NCBI GenBank assembly: GCA_003281685.1 | Contig: QCBH01000007.1 | Span: forward strand, 1-64,000 | Source of the DNA: Prochlorococcus sp. AG-347-E23 | GTDB lineage: Bacteria; Cyanobacteriota; Cyanobacteriia; PCC-6307; Cyanobiaceae | Reading direction: 5' to 3' | DNA length: 64,000 bases | In this document: in pieces, positions 53,634-62,273 of the stretch | Numbering within the stretch: position 1 is the first letter of the stretch | Layout: the number at the start of each line of letters is the position of its first letter | Made by a program: the position numbers and the translations under genes | The notes under the pieces: generated by a model | Seen by the model: the letters and a program-made list of their open reading frames with translations, nothing else | Database searches by the model: none | Told to the model about the DNA's origin: nothing

Positions 53634-54002
53634 ATGAAAAGCTTACTTCTTGCATCGTTTTTATTTCTATTAGCTGAATATTCTTTTGCTGAGGAATTTA
53701 CTAATTACACAATAACATCTGATTCTCAAGTAAATACTTTAGAAGGTGATTTAGAGGCTATGGGAAATGTAGTCATTAAGAGTAATAGTGGTAATTTTGA
53801 GGCTTATTCTGACAAGCTTTCTTTTGACAAAGATGATAAATCTCTAAAACTTATTGGTAATGTTTATGTTAAAAATTTAGAGTCTGAGGGAATTGCAATT
53901 GAAGAAATATCTGGAGATGAGTTGACCATATTTACTGAAACAGGAATTTTTGAATTCAAATCTCAAAATAAAAATAGAGTAACAGCAAAAATTAAATTTT
54001 AA
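53634..54002 (+). CDS. LptA/OstA-like periplasmic protein
   Basis: It has 122 residues with a signal peptide (cut near FAEEF). The repeated beta pattern (VNTLEGDLEAMGNVVIKSNSG, ISGDELTIFTETGIFEFKS) matches the OstA/LptA-like jellyroll that bridges lipopolysaccharide from inner to outer membrane. Cyanobacterial members are short and divergent. The ATG follows the cytochrome stop directly. Confidence 0.7.
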   Translation: MKSLLLASFLFLLAEYSFAEEFTNYTITSDSQVNTLEGDLEAMGNVVIKSNSGNFEAYSDKLSFDKDDKSLKLIGNVYVKNLESEGIAIEEISGDELTIFTETGIFEFKSQNKNRVTAKIKF

Positions 54003-54169
54003 ATAAAGAGTCGATATTTAATTGCAATTTAAATTGCTAGCTGAGCTCTTAATAACGATATATACATAATTATTTTTTATATCAAAATAATTTGATTTAT
54101 ATATCTTTAAATTTATAAATTATCTTTTTACTGTAATTTGTATTTACCAGAATTATTTCTCATTACAAA

Positions 54170-55141
54170 GTGGGTATTTTCAAAAAAGTCCTTATTTTTT
54201 CTTCTACTATCTCATTAGTTTTCTCTCCAGCAGCGATTGCTTCAAAAAGATTGAGCGGAGCTGGTGCTACATTTCCCTCGAAAATTTATACTAGGTGGTT
54301 TTTTGATTTAGCTCAATCAGGTGGACCAAGGGTTAATTACCAAGCAGTTGGTTCGGGCTCTGGAAGAAAAGCTTTTATAGACCAAACCGTAAACTTTGGT
54401 GCTTCTGATGATCCTATGAAGGCTAAAGATATAGCAAAGGTATCAAGAGGTTTAGTACAGATTCCTATGGTTGGAGGAACTATTGCTTTTGGTTATAACT
54501 ATGATTGCGATTTGAATCTTACTCAAGAGCAGGCAGTACGAGTTGCAATGGGTATGGTCAAAAACTGGAAAGAATTAGGCTGTAAATCAGGAAAGTTAAC
54601 TTGGACACATCGTTCTGATGGTTCAGGAACTACTAAGGCTTTCACAAACTCTATGGAAGCATTTTCACCAACATGGACTTTAGGAACTGGTAAATCAGTT
54701 AAGTGGCCAGCAGGCGTAGGAGCAAAAGGTAATTCTGGTGTTGCAGGTGTAATTCAAAACTCTCCAGGCTCAATTGGTTATGTAAATCAGTCATATATTA
54801 AAGGTAATATTAAGGCTGCTGCACTCCAAAATCTTGCAGGGGAGTTTCTAAAACCATCTATAGAAGCAGGAGCTAAGGCTCTTAATGGTATTACTTTAGA
54901 TGAAAATCTTGCGGGTAAAAATCCTAATCCAACAGCAAAAGGAGCGTACCCTATCGCTTCATTGACATGGATACTTGCTTACGAAAAAGGTAATGGGAGA
55001 AACACTAAAGCAATCAAACACGCCTTTAATACATTGTTAAGTGATGAGTATCAAGATAAGGCTTCATCCCTTGGATTTATCCCCTTAAAAGGGAATATCC
55101 TATTGAAATCAAGAGCTGCCGTTGAAAAAATAGGTAGTTGA
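54170..55141 (+). CDS. pstS: Periplasmic phosphate-binding protein
   Basis: Captures phosphate for the PstCAB permease. It has 323 residues with a signal peptide (~5-24). RLSGAGATFPSKIY opens the mature part; YQAVGSGSGRKAF, FGASDDPM, TWTHRSDGSGTTKAF and NSPGSIGYV hold ligand contacts. Start GTG 54170. The pstC gene begins 105 bases on, after a possible Pho box-like repeat at 55181. The complete transport set follows. Confidence 0.95.
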   Translation: MGIFKKVLIFSSTISLVFSPAAIASKRLSGAGATFPSKIYTRWFFDLAQSGGPRVNYQAVGSGSGRKAFIDQTVNFGASDDPMKAKDIAKVSRGLVQIPMVGGTIAFGYNYDCDLNLTQEQAVRVAMGMVKNWKELGCKSGKLTWTHRSDGSGTTKAFTNSMEAFSPTWTLGTGKSVKWPAGVGAKGNSGVAGVIQNSPGSIGYVNQSYIKGNIKAAALQNLAGEFLKPSIEAGAKALNGITLDENLAGKNPNPTAKGAYPIASLTWILAYEKGNGRNTKAIKHAFNTLLSDEYQDKASSLGFIPLKGNILLKSRAAVEKIGS

Positions 55142-55180
55142 ATTTTTTAATAGATGTCAAATTATCATGACTTTCTTATA

Positions 55181-55210
55181 CCTTTAACCCCTCTTAAAGT
55201 CTTTTACAAC
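55181..55210 (+). promoter_or_regulatory. Candidate Pho-box-like tandem repeat
   Basis: Three 10-base units in a row: CCTTTAACCC, CTCTTAAAGT, CTTTTACAAC, each with a TTA(A/C) core. They lie 37-66 bases before the pstC ATG. The layout resembles a PhoB-type direct-repeat operator, but the 10-base period is shorter than the 11 described for cyanobacterial Pho boxes, so this is tentative. Confidence 0.4.
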
Positions 55211-55246
55211 ATTTAGTAGTAGATTTATATAGATATTCTTTTTTTA

Positions 55247-56194
55247 ATGGAAGAGAAATTAACTCTTTTCAAGAATCGTAAAAGATTCGGTATCGAAAAA
55301 AATATAGATATTATCTTCAAGAATACTGCCCTAGTCTTGTCTAGTTTCGTAGCAATAATACTTTTAGGAATTATTTTAGTTGTCTTTTTTCAGTCATTTG
55401 AATCATTTTCAAGGTATGGCTTGAAGTTTTTAGTCACCTCTGAATGGAATCCAGTAAAAGATGAATACGGAGCTTTTACTGCAATATATGGCACATTAGT
55501 AACCTCATTTCTTTCGTTATTAATAACTATCCCTTTGGGCGTTGGAACTGCAATATTTATTACCGAGGACTTTGTACCGAAAGTTGTTAGAGAAATAATA
55601 GGTTCTTTTGTTGAATTATTAGCGGCTATTCCATCAGTTGTATTGGGACTTTGGGCAATATTTGTTATGGAACCTTTTTTTAGAGCCTTTTTTGTCTTTT
55701 TACATAATTTCTTTGGTTGGATACCTTTATTCAGTACAGAACCTACAGGTAGGAATTCTTTGTTAGCAATATTGATTTTAGTAGTAATGCTTTTACCAAT
55801 AGTGACTTCTATAGCTAGAGATTCTCTTAATCAAGTGCCTAAAAAGCTTAGAAATGCTGCATATGGAATTGGAGCAAGTAGATGGAAAACAATATTTTCA
55901 GTAATTTTGCCGGCAGCATTATCAGGAATTATGGCAGGTGTTTTATTGGCTTTAGGCAGGGCAATGGGAGAAACAATGGCTGTCACAATGATTATTGGTA
56001 ATTCCAATGCATTTAGTTGGTCTCTATTATCTCCTGGATATACCATTTCTTCCATGCTTGCAAACCAGTTTGGTGAAGCCGATGGAAGTCAGGTTTCATC
56101 ACTTTTTTATGCGGCTTTTGTACTGATGATCCTATCTTTAGTGGTCAATATCTTTGCGCAATGGCTAGTTAAGAAATTCAGTCTCAAATATTAG
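55247..56194 (+). CDS. pstC: Phosphate ABC transporter permease PstC
   Basis: It has 315 residues and about six membrane helices. The cytoplasmic loop AAYGIGASRWKTIFSVILPAA is the MetI-type EAA motif that docks on PstB. It is longer than PstA and begins with a charged N-terminal tail. It forms a heterodimer with the next gene product. Start ATG 55247; pstA follows 6 bases downstream. Confidence 0.95.
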   Translation: MEEKLTLFKNRKRFGIEKNIDIIFKNTALVLSSFVAIILLGIILVVFFQSFESFSRYGLKFLVTSEWNPVKDEYGAFTAIYGTLVTSFLSLLITIPLGVGTAIFITEDFVPKVVREIIGSFVELLAAIPSVVLGLWAIFVMEPFFRAFFVFLHNFFGWIPLFSTEPTGRNSLLAILILVVMLLPIVTSIARDSLNQVPKKLRNAAYGIGASRWKTIFSVILPAALSGIMAGVLLALGRAMGETMAVTMIIGNSNAFSWSLLSPGYTISSMLANQFGEADGSQVSSLFYAAFVLMILSLVVNIFAQWLVKKFSLKY

Positions 56195-56200
56195 ATAATT

Positions 56201-57094
56201 ATGAATTCACTTTATTATCAGAAAAGATTATCAAGAAATATAGGAGATAAATTCTTTACTTCTTTATCAGTAATTTGTGCATTGATAGCAATACTTCCTT
56301 TGATTTTTCTAGTGACTTATATCCTTTACAAAGGTGGATCTCAAATCACACCGGAATTATTTACTTTAGAACCAAATCCCCCTGGAGATGATTTAGATGC
56401 AGGAGGTATTAATCCTGCATTAATAGGGACATTAATAATTACTACCATTGCTTCAATTATTGCAATACCGGTAGGTGTTGGAGGTGGCATATATCTAGCT
56501 GAATATTCTAAAGGTGGTTCTTTTTCAAGGTTTATTAGATTTGGGGTAAATGTTTTGGCAGGTGTTCCCTCAATAATTGCTGGTGTCTTTATTTATGCCT
56601 TAATTGTTTCTACAAAGATCTTGTTTGGGAGTATGTACAGCGGTTTGGCTGGAGGGATGGCGCTTTCAATATTGATGTTGCCTACTGTGATTAAGACTAC
56701 TGACGAGGGTTTAAAGTTAGTTCCTAACGAATTAAGATATGCGTCTCTTGGTATTGGAGCAAGTATGTATACAACCATATTGAAGGTTACTTTGCCCTCT
56801 GCTTTTAGGTCTATTGCTACTGGCGTTGTACTGGGAATCGCAAGAGCTGCAGGTGAAACAGCACCTTTGATATTTACTGCTTTATTCTCTTACTACTACA
56901 TAACAGGCTTTGAAGACTTGTTTTATGAAATGGGTTCTTTGGCTGTATTGATATACAACTTTGCTCTTGAACCTTATGATGCACAGAATAAATTAGCCTG
57001 GGCAGCTTCCTTTATTCTTGTTTTGTCGATACTATCAGTAAATATATTTTCAAGGATATTGGCCACTTTTACTGAGAAAACAAAGAGAGTATAA
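56201..57094 (+). CDS. pstA: Phosphate ABC transporter permease PstA
   Basis: It has 297 residues with about six membrane helices. The EAA loop is LRYASLGIGASMYTTILKVTLPSA, and the PAAAGVPS-like GVPSIIAGVFIYA is also typical of PstA. It pairs with PstC. The stop codon TAA is directly followed by the ATG of pstB. Confidence 0.95.
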   Translation: MNSLYYQKRLSRNIGDKFFTSLSVICALIAILPLIFLVTYILYKGGSQITPELFTLEPNPPGDDLDAGGINPALIGTLIITTIASIIAIPVGVGGGIYLAEYSKGGSFSRFIRFGVNVLAGVPSIIAGVFIYALIVSTKILFGSMYSGLAGGMALSILMLPTVIKTTDEGLKLVPNELRYASLGIGASMYTTILKVTLPSAFRSIATGVVLGIARAAGETAPLIFTALFSYYYITGFEDLFYEMGSLAVLIYNFALEPYDAQNKLAWAASFILVLSILSVNIFSRILATFTEKTKRV

Positions 57095-57904
57095 ATGATT
57101 AGAACTAATAAAAAAATACCTAAGAATATCATTTTATCTCTTGAGAATGTCTCTATTAGCTATGGAACTTTCGAAGCAGTAAGAAATGTTTTTTGTAATT
57201 TTAAAAAAGGAAATATTACCTCCCTTATTGGCCCTTCAGGTTGTGGTAAATCAACTGTTCTTAGATCATTAAATAGGATGAACGATTTGATTCCCAATTG
57301 TTCGTTAAAAGGGACTGTCCTCTTTGATGGAACTAATATTTACGATAAAAGAGTAGATCCAGTTGAAGTGAGAAGAAGAATTGGGATGGTTTTTCAACAA
57401 CCTAATCCTTTTCCTAAATCTATTTACGAAAATATTGCATTTGGGGCAAGAATTAATGGATTTACTGGAGATATGGATGAATTAGTCGAAAGTTCACTAA
57501 GAAAGGCTGCTTTATGGGATGAATGTAAGGATAAATTGAATGATAGTGGTTACTCTTTATCTGGAGGACAACAGCAAAGATTATGTATCGCTCGAACCAT
57601 TGCAATTGAGCCTGAAATAATTCTCATGGATGAGCCATGTTCTGCATTAGATCCAATTTCCACTCTGAAAATTGAGGAGACGATGCATGAACTTAAGAAG
57701 AATTACACAATAATAATCGTTACTCATAATATGCAACAGGCATTAAGAGTTAGTGATATGACAGCATTTTTTAATGCGATCGAATATGAAGATGGTGATG
57801 GAGGAAAGGTTGGTTATCTTGCAGAATTTAATTCCACTAAGAAAATTTTCAACTCTCCCAAAGAAAAAACTACTCAGGAATACATATCAGGTAAGTTTGG
57901 TTGA
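57095..57904 (+). CDS. pstB: Phosphate ABC transporter ATPase
   Basis: It has 269 residues. Walker [14 protein letters not shown], signature [12 protein letters not shown], Walker [13 protein letters not shown] and H-loop [13 protein letters not shown] are complete. [14 protein letters not shown] and [19 protein letters not shown] are PstB-specific. Last gene of the pstSCAB set. No phoU or phoBR lies in this window. Confidence 0.96.
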   Translation: MIRTNKKIPKNIILSLENVSISYGTFEAVRNVFCNFKKGNITSLIGPSGCGKSTVLRSLNRMNDLIPNCSLKGTVLFDGTNIYDKRVDPVEVRRRIGMVFQQPNPFPKSIYENIAFGARINGFTGDMDELVESSLRKAALWDECKDKLNDSGYSLSGGQQQRLCIARTIAIEPEIILMDEPCSALDPISTLKIEETMHELKKNYTIIIVTHNMQQALRVSDMTAFFNAIEYEDGDGGKVGYLAEFNSTKKIFNSPKEKTTQEYISGKFG

Positions 57905-58011
57905 CGTTAAATTTTTACATTTAAAAGCAAAATTTTTACCTTTAAGACAGTCAAGGGGTAGACAAACAGTATAAATACCTATATAGTTATTTCGAATTAG
58001 ACGGTTTATCT

Positions 58012-58101
58012 TTGAAAAACTACCCTTTTCTACCTTTCTTGATTTTTGCAGGGGCTCTCATAACAACTGCAACATTAGGGTTGCCTGTATTTTCTTCATA
58101 A
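58012..58101 (+). CDS. 29-residue hydrophobic peptide
   Basis: TTG 58012 to TAA 58099-58101: KNYPFLPFLIFAGALITTA then TLGLPVFSS. It is almost wholly hydrophobic and resembles small thylakoid subunits, but I cannot match one. There is no ribosome-binding site to speak of. Confidence 0.4.
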   Translation: MKNYPFLPFLIFAGALITTATLGLPVFSS

Positions 58102-58131
58102 TTTAAGAGTATTTCTATTTCAGGTAATCTT

Positions 58132-58287
58132 ATGGTTTCAATAATAAATGAAGAATTAATTGGAAGTCCTCATAAAACTTTAATAAAGGGAAAATTATTT
58201 GACTTTATAAAAAAAAGAGAGAATATGAATCTGTGTGGGAGTGAAAAATCTGTATTAAAACCATTTTTAATAGTGGTCAATTTCTAA
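58132..58287 (+). CDS. 51-residue hypothetical peptide
   Basis: From ATG 58132; Lys/Ile/Asn rich with KGKLFDFIKKRENMN in the middle. No membrane helix and no family match. The gene after it starts 11 bases downstream. Coding status uncertain. Confidence 0.35.
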   Translation: MVSIINEELIGSPHKTLIKGKLFDFIKKRENMNLCGSEKSVLKPFLIVVNF

Positions 58288-58297
58288 TTTATTTATC

Positions 58298-58444
58298 ATG
58301 GATAAAACTAAAGAACAGTTAGAAAAATTAAGAGAAGTTGCAGAAGCATCTCTTACAAAAACGGATGAACTTCAAAAAGTTCTTGCTCAAATAGAAGCTT
58401 TAATGTCTAGAGAAGAATCACAAACATTATCAAAGAAGAAATAA
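58298..58444 (+). CDS. 48-residue coiled-coil-like protein
   Basis: From ATG 58298. It has a clear heptad-rich helix (KTKEQLEKLREVAEA then KTDELQKVLAQIEALM) and ends SKKK. Composition and helix regularity support a real protein. Unknown role. Confidence 0.6.
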   Translation: MDKTKEQLEKLREVAEASLTKTDELQKVLAQIEALMSREESQTLSKKK

Positions 58445-58554
58445 TTATTTAGACAATAATTTTAGGTTTTGTACTTTTAATCACATCCTTACTATTTCTT
58501 TGTAGTTATTAATTGGATATGCAGAACCCGTTCCAAAGTTTTCTGTTAGGTCTC

Positions 58555-58600
58555 GAGGTCTTACCTTCTTTAAGTAAAAGACCTCTTTAATTTGTTTGTT
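58555..58600 (+). terminator. Rho-independent terminator
   Basis: GAGGTCTT (58555-58562) pairs with AAGACCTC (58578-58585), followed by a T-rich tail. It ends the small-gene run downstream of pstB. Confidence 0.7.
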
Positions 58601-58625
58601 TTTATTATATTATTAACCTACTTAT

Positions 58626-58928
58626 TTAGTTGATTACTTTATAGATTTCTTTCAGGCAGACATTTACGTCGAAAGATTCAGTATTGACGACCTCTAATCC
58701 AGTTTTTTCTGTAACTTCTACAGTGGCATTACATTCATCTTGTTTAAGAGCCATATAACTTGGCTTTTTATCTTCTATATCTGATTCAACACTTGATTCA
58801 GTATCTTCCTTATATTGCTCCATTACTAGTGTAAGTGCCTCTATCTCAACGGAAAAACTATCATTTGCTTTTACCCCAAATGGGATGACAAGAAATGGGA
58901 ATAAAATCAAGGCTATTAATTTTTTCAT
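58626..58928 (-). CDS. Small exported acidic protein
   Basis: It has 100 residues with a signal peptide (~4-20, cut near VKANDSF). The mature domain is acidic and holds two cysteines (KQDECNATVEV and VNVCLKEIY) that may form a disulfide. No family recognised. Start ATG 58928. Confidence 0.65.
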   Translation of the reverse strand: MKKLIALILFPFLVIPFGVKANDSFSVEIEALTLVMEQYKEDTESSVESDIEDKKPSYMALKQDECNATVEVTEKTGLEVVNTESFDVNVCLKEIYKVIN

Positions 58929-59135
58929 TTCTATAAAATGTGTTTATTTTTTTTATAACGTGAAATGTCTGCTAAAGAAAGAGTCATTAGCTTTATAAAT
59001 TATTTATTATCTATTTTTAATTGTAAAAATTAGATTTATAGAGATAAATTAATTGATAAATAAAATAAACGAGACTTTTAAGTATAAATTGGTATATCTA
59101 AATGAAAAATTTAAGTCACTTCATTAGGATTTTTC

Positions 59136-59786
59136 TTAAGATTTTATTTCGATAATTTCTTCTTCAGAAACAATTGCCCATTTTTTAAATGACTTTTTGC
59201 AGGGATATCCTCCTGTTAAGTCTCCAAATGCAGGTAAAAATAAAGTATTTTTATTCTTATCCATTGCAAAGCATCTAAAAGATAATTTATCTCTATTGTC
59301 TTTTAAATAGATTTTTGGATGATAATGTCCACAAATATTTAAGATTTTATTGTTTTTTAAATTAACTGGTTCATGGCTAAAAGTAATATTTTTAGTTTTT
59401 CTAATATCAAAAATTTTTATATTTTTAATATCGCAACCTACATCGTGATTTCCTAGGACAAGTTCAACGTTAGTTTTTAGTAGTTCAGGAAGATCCTCAA
59501 CTTTTTTTTGAAGAGTTTTATCTATTGAATATTTGCTGTGGAATAAATCTCCCAATATTATTAACTTTTCAGGACTATATTTTTTTACTATTTTTTTTAT
59601 TCTTGCGAAATTGTCTTTATCTGAATTATTAGTAAGAGGTATACCATTTTGCTGAAAATACTCAGCTTTCCCAAGATGAATATCGCATATTAACAACTCT
59701 TTTGTTTCCGGTAGAAATAACGCTCTTGAAGGAAGCATCTCTAACAATGTATCTTCCCAACAAAATTTAAAAGAACTTTTTTTCAT
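59136..59786 (-). CDS. Ligase-associated metallophosphoesterase (PdeM-like)
   Basis: It has 216 residues. Motifs LLICDIHLGKAEYF, IILGDLFHSK, LVLGNHDVG, FSHEP and CGHYHPKI give a calcineurin-like two-metal active site. The downstream gene order (helicase, ATP ligase, nuclease) is the 'ligase-associated DNA damage response' set, in which this protein is the PdeM endonuclease/phosphatase. It begins directly after the helicase stop (same strand). Confidence 0.88.
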   Translation of the reverse strand: MKKSSFKFCWEDTLLEMLPSRALFLPETKELLICDIHLGKAEYFQQNGIPLTNNSDKDNFARIKKIVKKYSPEKLIILGDLFHSKYSIDKTLQKKVEDLPELLKTNVELVLGNHDVGCDIKNIKIFDIRKTKNITFSHEPVNLKNNKILNICGHYHPKIYLKDNRDKLSFRCFAMDKNKNTLFLPAFGDLTGGYPCKKSFKKWAIVSEEEIIEIKS

Positions 59787-62273
59787 TTAATCACTATATT
59801 TTTTTATAAGTTTTTCTACTCTTTTTTCTATTGGTTCATTGCTTAAAGTATTTTTGAGTCTTTCAACTAATAAAGGGAAAGCAAAAGGAGTTGGAGTTTT
59901 TATCTCGTTTAATAGCATTTTTAAATTTTTTAATCTTTCTAATGATCTAGATATTCTTTTATTTTCAAATTGATATTCTTTAACTTCTTGATGCGATTGT
60001 TTTATCAAAAGATGGCCTTCTTCATATTTAGTAAATACATCGTAGAAAAGACTTGAACTTATTTGAAGTTGAGAAGAAGTTTTTGTTTTGGTTGGATTAT
60101 TTTGATTTACTAGTCCACTTATCTGTGCAATATTTTTAAATCTACGTTTTGTTAATTCTGAAAAATTAATTGCATTTTCTAAATCCTCCTCTAATTTTTT
60201 GTTATCCAAAAAATAATCAGCTTCTTTTTTAATTATGGAAAAATCATAGTCTTCTGAGGTAGATAAGCTAAACCCAAAATCATTAGCAGTAATACTAAAT
60301 GTAGATTGTTTTAATTTTGCTAACCTTAAAGCCCATAGAAATGCAATTCCTTCATTTACAAATTTACCATCAAGTGTAAAAACAAAAATATTTGATAAAT
60401 CCTTGGTTTTATATATTTCTATAAGGAATTCATCTTTCTTTGGAATATTTGAAACAGCCTTTTGTTTCTTGAATATTGGGCGTAATGAATTTAGTTCAGG
60501 ATTCAAGAAATCATAATTGTCAGATTCATTGCACATATCTATTTCTTTTCTCAAACTTTCACAAAGTAGATCAGAAATTGCCATTTGACCTCCAACCCAT
60601 GCAGGAATTAGAGAACTTTTTTTTGTTGATTTTTTTACGTACAAAATCATATCTCTGATTCTTACAAATTCAAGCATTTTACCGGCAAAGTAAAAGGTAT
60701 CTCCAGGATTTAATTTTGAGGCAAAATTCTCTTCTAAATTTCCCAAGGATTTCCCTTTCATATATTTCACATTTACAAATTTGTCACTTGTAATTGTCCC
60801 AATATTGAACTTATGCATTCTTATTAAAGATTTGTCTTTTACAAAATATTTAAAGTTTACATTATTATTTTGTGATTCTTCTTTAACTATCTTTTTATAT
60901 TTTGGGTATGCTTTAAGACACTTTCCTCCATATTCTAAAAAGTCAAGACACCAATTCCAATCTTGATCTTTTATGTTTCTATAACTCCAGCAATTTTTAA
61001 TTCTTTCTTTCTCAATATTTGGATCAAAGCCATTTCCGCATGCCAAACTTATTAGATGTTGAAGAAGCACATCATAAGATAATTCAGGAAGTCTAATTTC
61101 CTCAGATATACCACTTTTTATTATTCTTCTAATTGCACTAATCTCTAATAACTCTAAAGAATTAGTAGGCATAAAAATTATTTTTGATTTTCCGCCTGGT
61201 CTATGAGCACTTCTTCCCGCTCTTTGGATAAGTCTAGCTAAATTCTTTGCACTACCAATTTGAACTATTTGATCTACAGGTTGGAAGTCAACTCCCAAGT
61301 CTAAAGAGCTGGTGCAGACTACCCATTTTATTAATCCGTCTTTAACCCCTTCTTCAACTCTTTTTCTGTCTTCTTTATCGAGGGAACCGTGATGAAGTGC
61401 GATTTTGTCTTCCATCTCAGGCAGAAAAAATTTAAGACATTGATACCATCTTTCAGATTGGTTTCTTGTATTAGTGAATAATAAGGTGCTTTTATTTTTA
61501 TCTAGGATTTTTAAAAGTGAAGAATGACTTCTGATTCCTAGATGCCCACTCCATGGAAAGGTCGTTTCCTCCTCTGGTAAAACGCTTATAATTTCGATTT
61601 CTTTTTGAATATTAGTACTTATAATTTTGGGTTTAGTAGCGTTCATACCAACTATTGCTCTTGCTGCTTCTTCAATATTTCCAATAGTTGCAGACATTGC
61701 CCAAATTTTTAAATTTTTTATATTACCTCTTAGCCAACTTAAAGATAACTCGCACTGGTTTCCTCTTTTACTACCCATCAATTCATGCCATTCATCAATA
61801 ATTATTGATGACAACTCCTTGAACAGATTATTAGATTCTTTATTAGAAAGTAAAAGAGATAAAGACTCTGGAGTGGTAATAAGAATATTAGGTGGTTTAG
61901 CTAGTTGCTTTTTCTTTTCATATGGGGTTGTATCCCCATTCCTAATTTCAACAGTGATTTCTTTATTAAAATGTAAAGATGCTAATTGTATCGAATTTTT
62001 TAGATCTCTACTTAGTGCTTTTAAAGGCGTTATTAATAATATTTGCACACTTTTATTATTTTGGGGATCTTCTATCTGTGATAAAGGTCCCATTAATGCA
62101 GCATAAGTTTTGCCGCATCCAGTAGGAACTTGTATTATTCCGTTTTCCCCATTTAAAAATGCTTTCCAAGATTCTATTTGGTATGGTAGTGGCTCCCATC
62201 CATTTGAGAAGAAAAACTCTTTAATTTTAGAAATTAAATAATTTGGTTTACTATTTTGAGTAATATTTTTCAT
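59787..62273 (-). CDS. Ligase-associated DEXH-box helicase (Lhr-like)
   Basis: It has 828 residues. QVPTGCGKTYAAL (Walker A), IIDEWHELMGSKRG (DEWH box), MSATIGNIEEAA (motif III), LLFTNTRNQSE (IV), WVVCTSSLDLGVDFQPVDQ (V) and IQRAGRSAHRPGG (VI) are all intact. The C-terminal half is the Lhr/ligase-associated specific part. Its stop abuts the next gene, and its start overlaps the ligase end by 4 bases, so the three are translationally coupled. Confidence 0.93.
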   Translation of the reverse strand: MKNITQNSKPNYLISKIKEFFFSNGWEPLPYQIESWKAFLNGENGIIQVPTGCGKTYAALMGPLSQIEDPQNNKSVQILLITPLKALSRDLKNSIQLASLHFNKEITVEIRNGDTTPYEKKKQLAKPPNILITTPESLSLLLSNKESNNLFKELSSIIIDEWHELMGSKRGNQCELSLSWLRGNIKNLKIWAMSATIGNIEEAARAIVGMNATKPKIISTNIQKEIEIISVLPEEETTFPWSGHLGIRSHSSLLKILDKNKSTLLFTNTRNQSERWYQCLKFFLPEMEDKIALHHGSLDKEDRKRVEEGVKDGLIKWVVCTSSLDLGVDFQPVDQIVQIGSAKNLARLIQRAGRSAHRPGGKSKIIFMPTNSLELLEISAIRRIIKSGISEEIRLPELSYDVLLQHLISLACGNGFDPNIEKERIKNCWSYRNIKDQDWNWCLDFLEYGGKCLKAYPKYKKIVKEESQNNNVNFKYFVKDKSLIRMHKFNIGTITSDKFVNVKYMKGKSLGNLEENFASKLNPGDTFYFAGKMLEFVRIRDMILYVKKSTKKSSLIPAWVGGQMAISDLLCESLRKEIDMCNESDNYDFLNPELNSLRPIFKKQKAVSNIPKKDEFLIEIYKTKDLSNIFVFTLDGKFVNEGIAFLWALRLAKLKQSTFSITANDFGFSLSTSEDYDFSIIKKEADYFLDNKKLEEDLENAINFSELTKRRFKNIAQISGLVNQNNPTKTKTSSQLQISSSLFYDVFTKYEEGHLLIKQSHQEVKEYQFENKRISRSLERLKNLKMLLNEIKTPTPFAFPLLVERLKNTLSNEPIEKRVEKLIKKYSD

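Noticed and set aside
54003-54169. Pho box before pstS
   Set aside because: The spacer is AT-rich with no convincing direct repeats; only the pstC spacer shows a regular repeat.
57774-57974. 66-codon ORF at the end of pstB
   Set aside because: It overlaps the well-conserved 3' end of pstB in another frame, and its translation has no family features.
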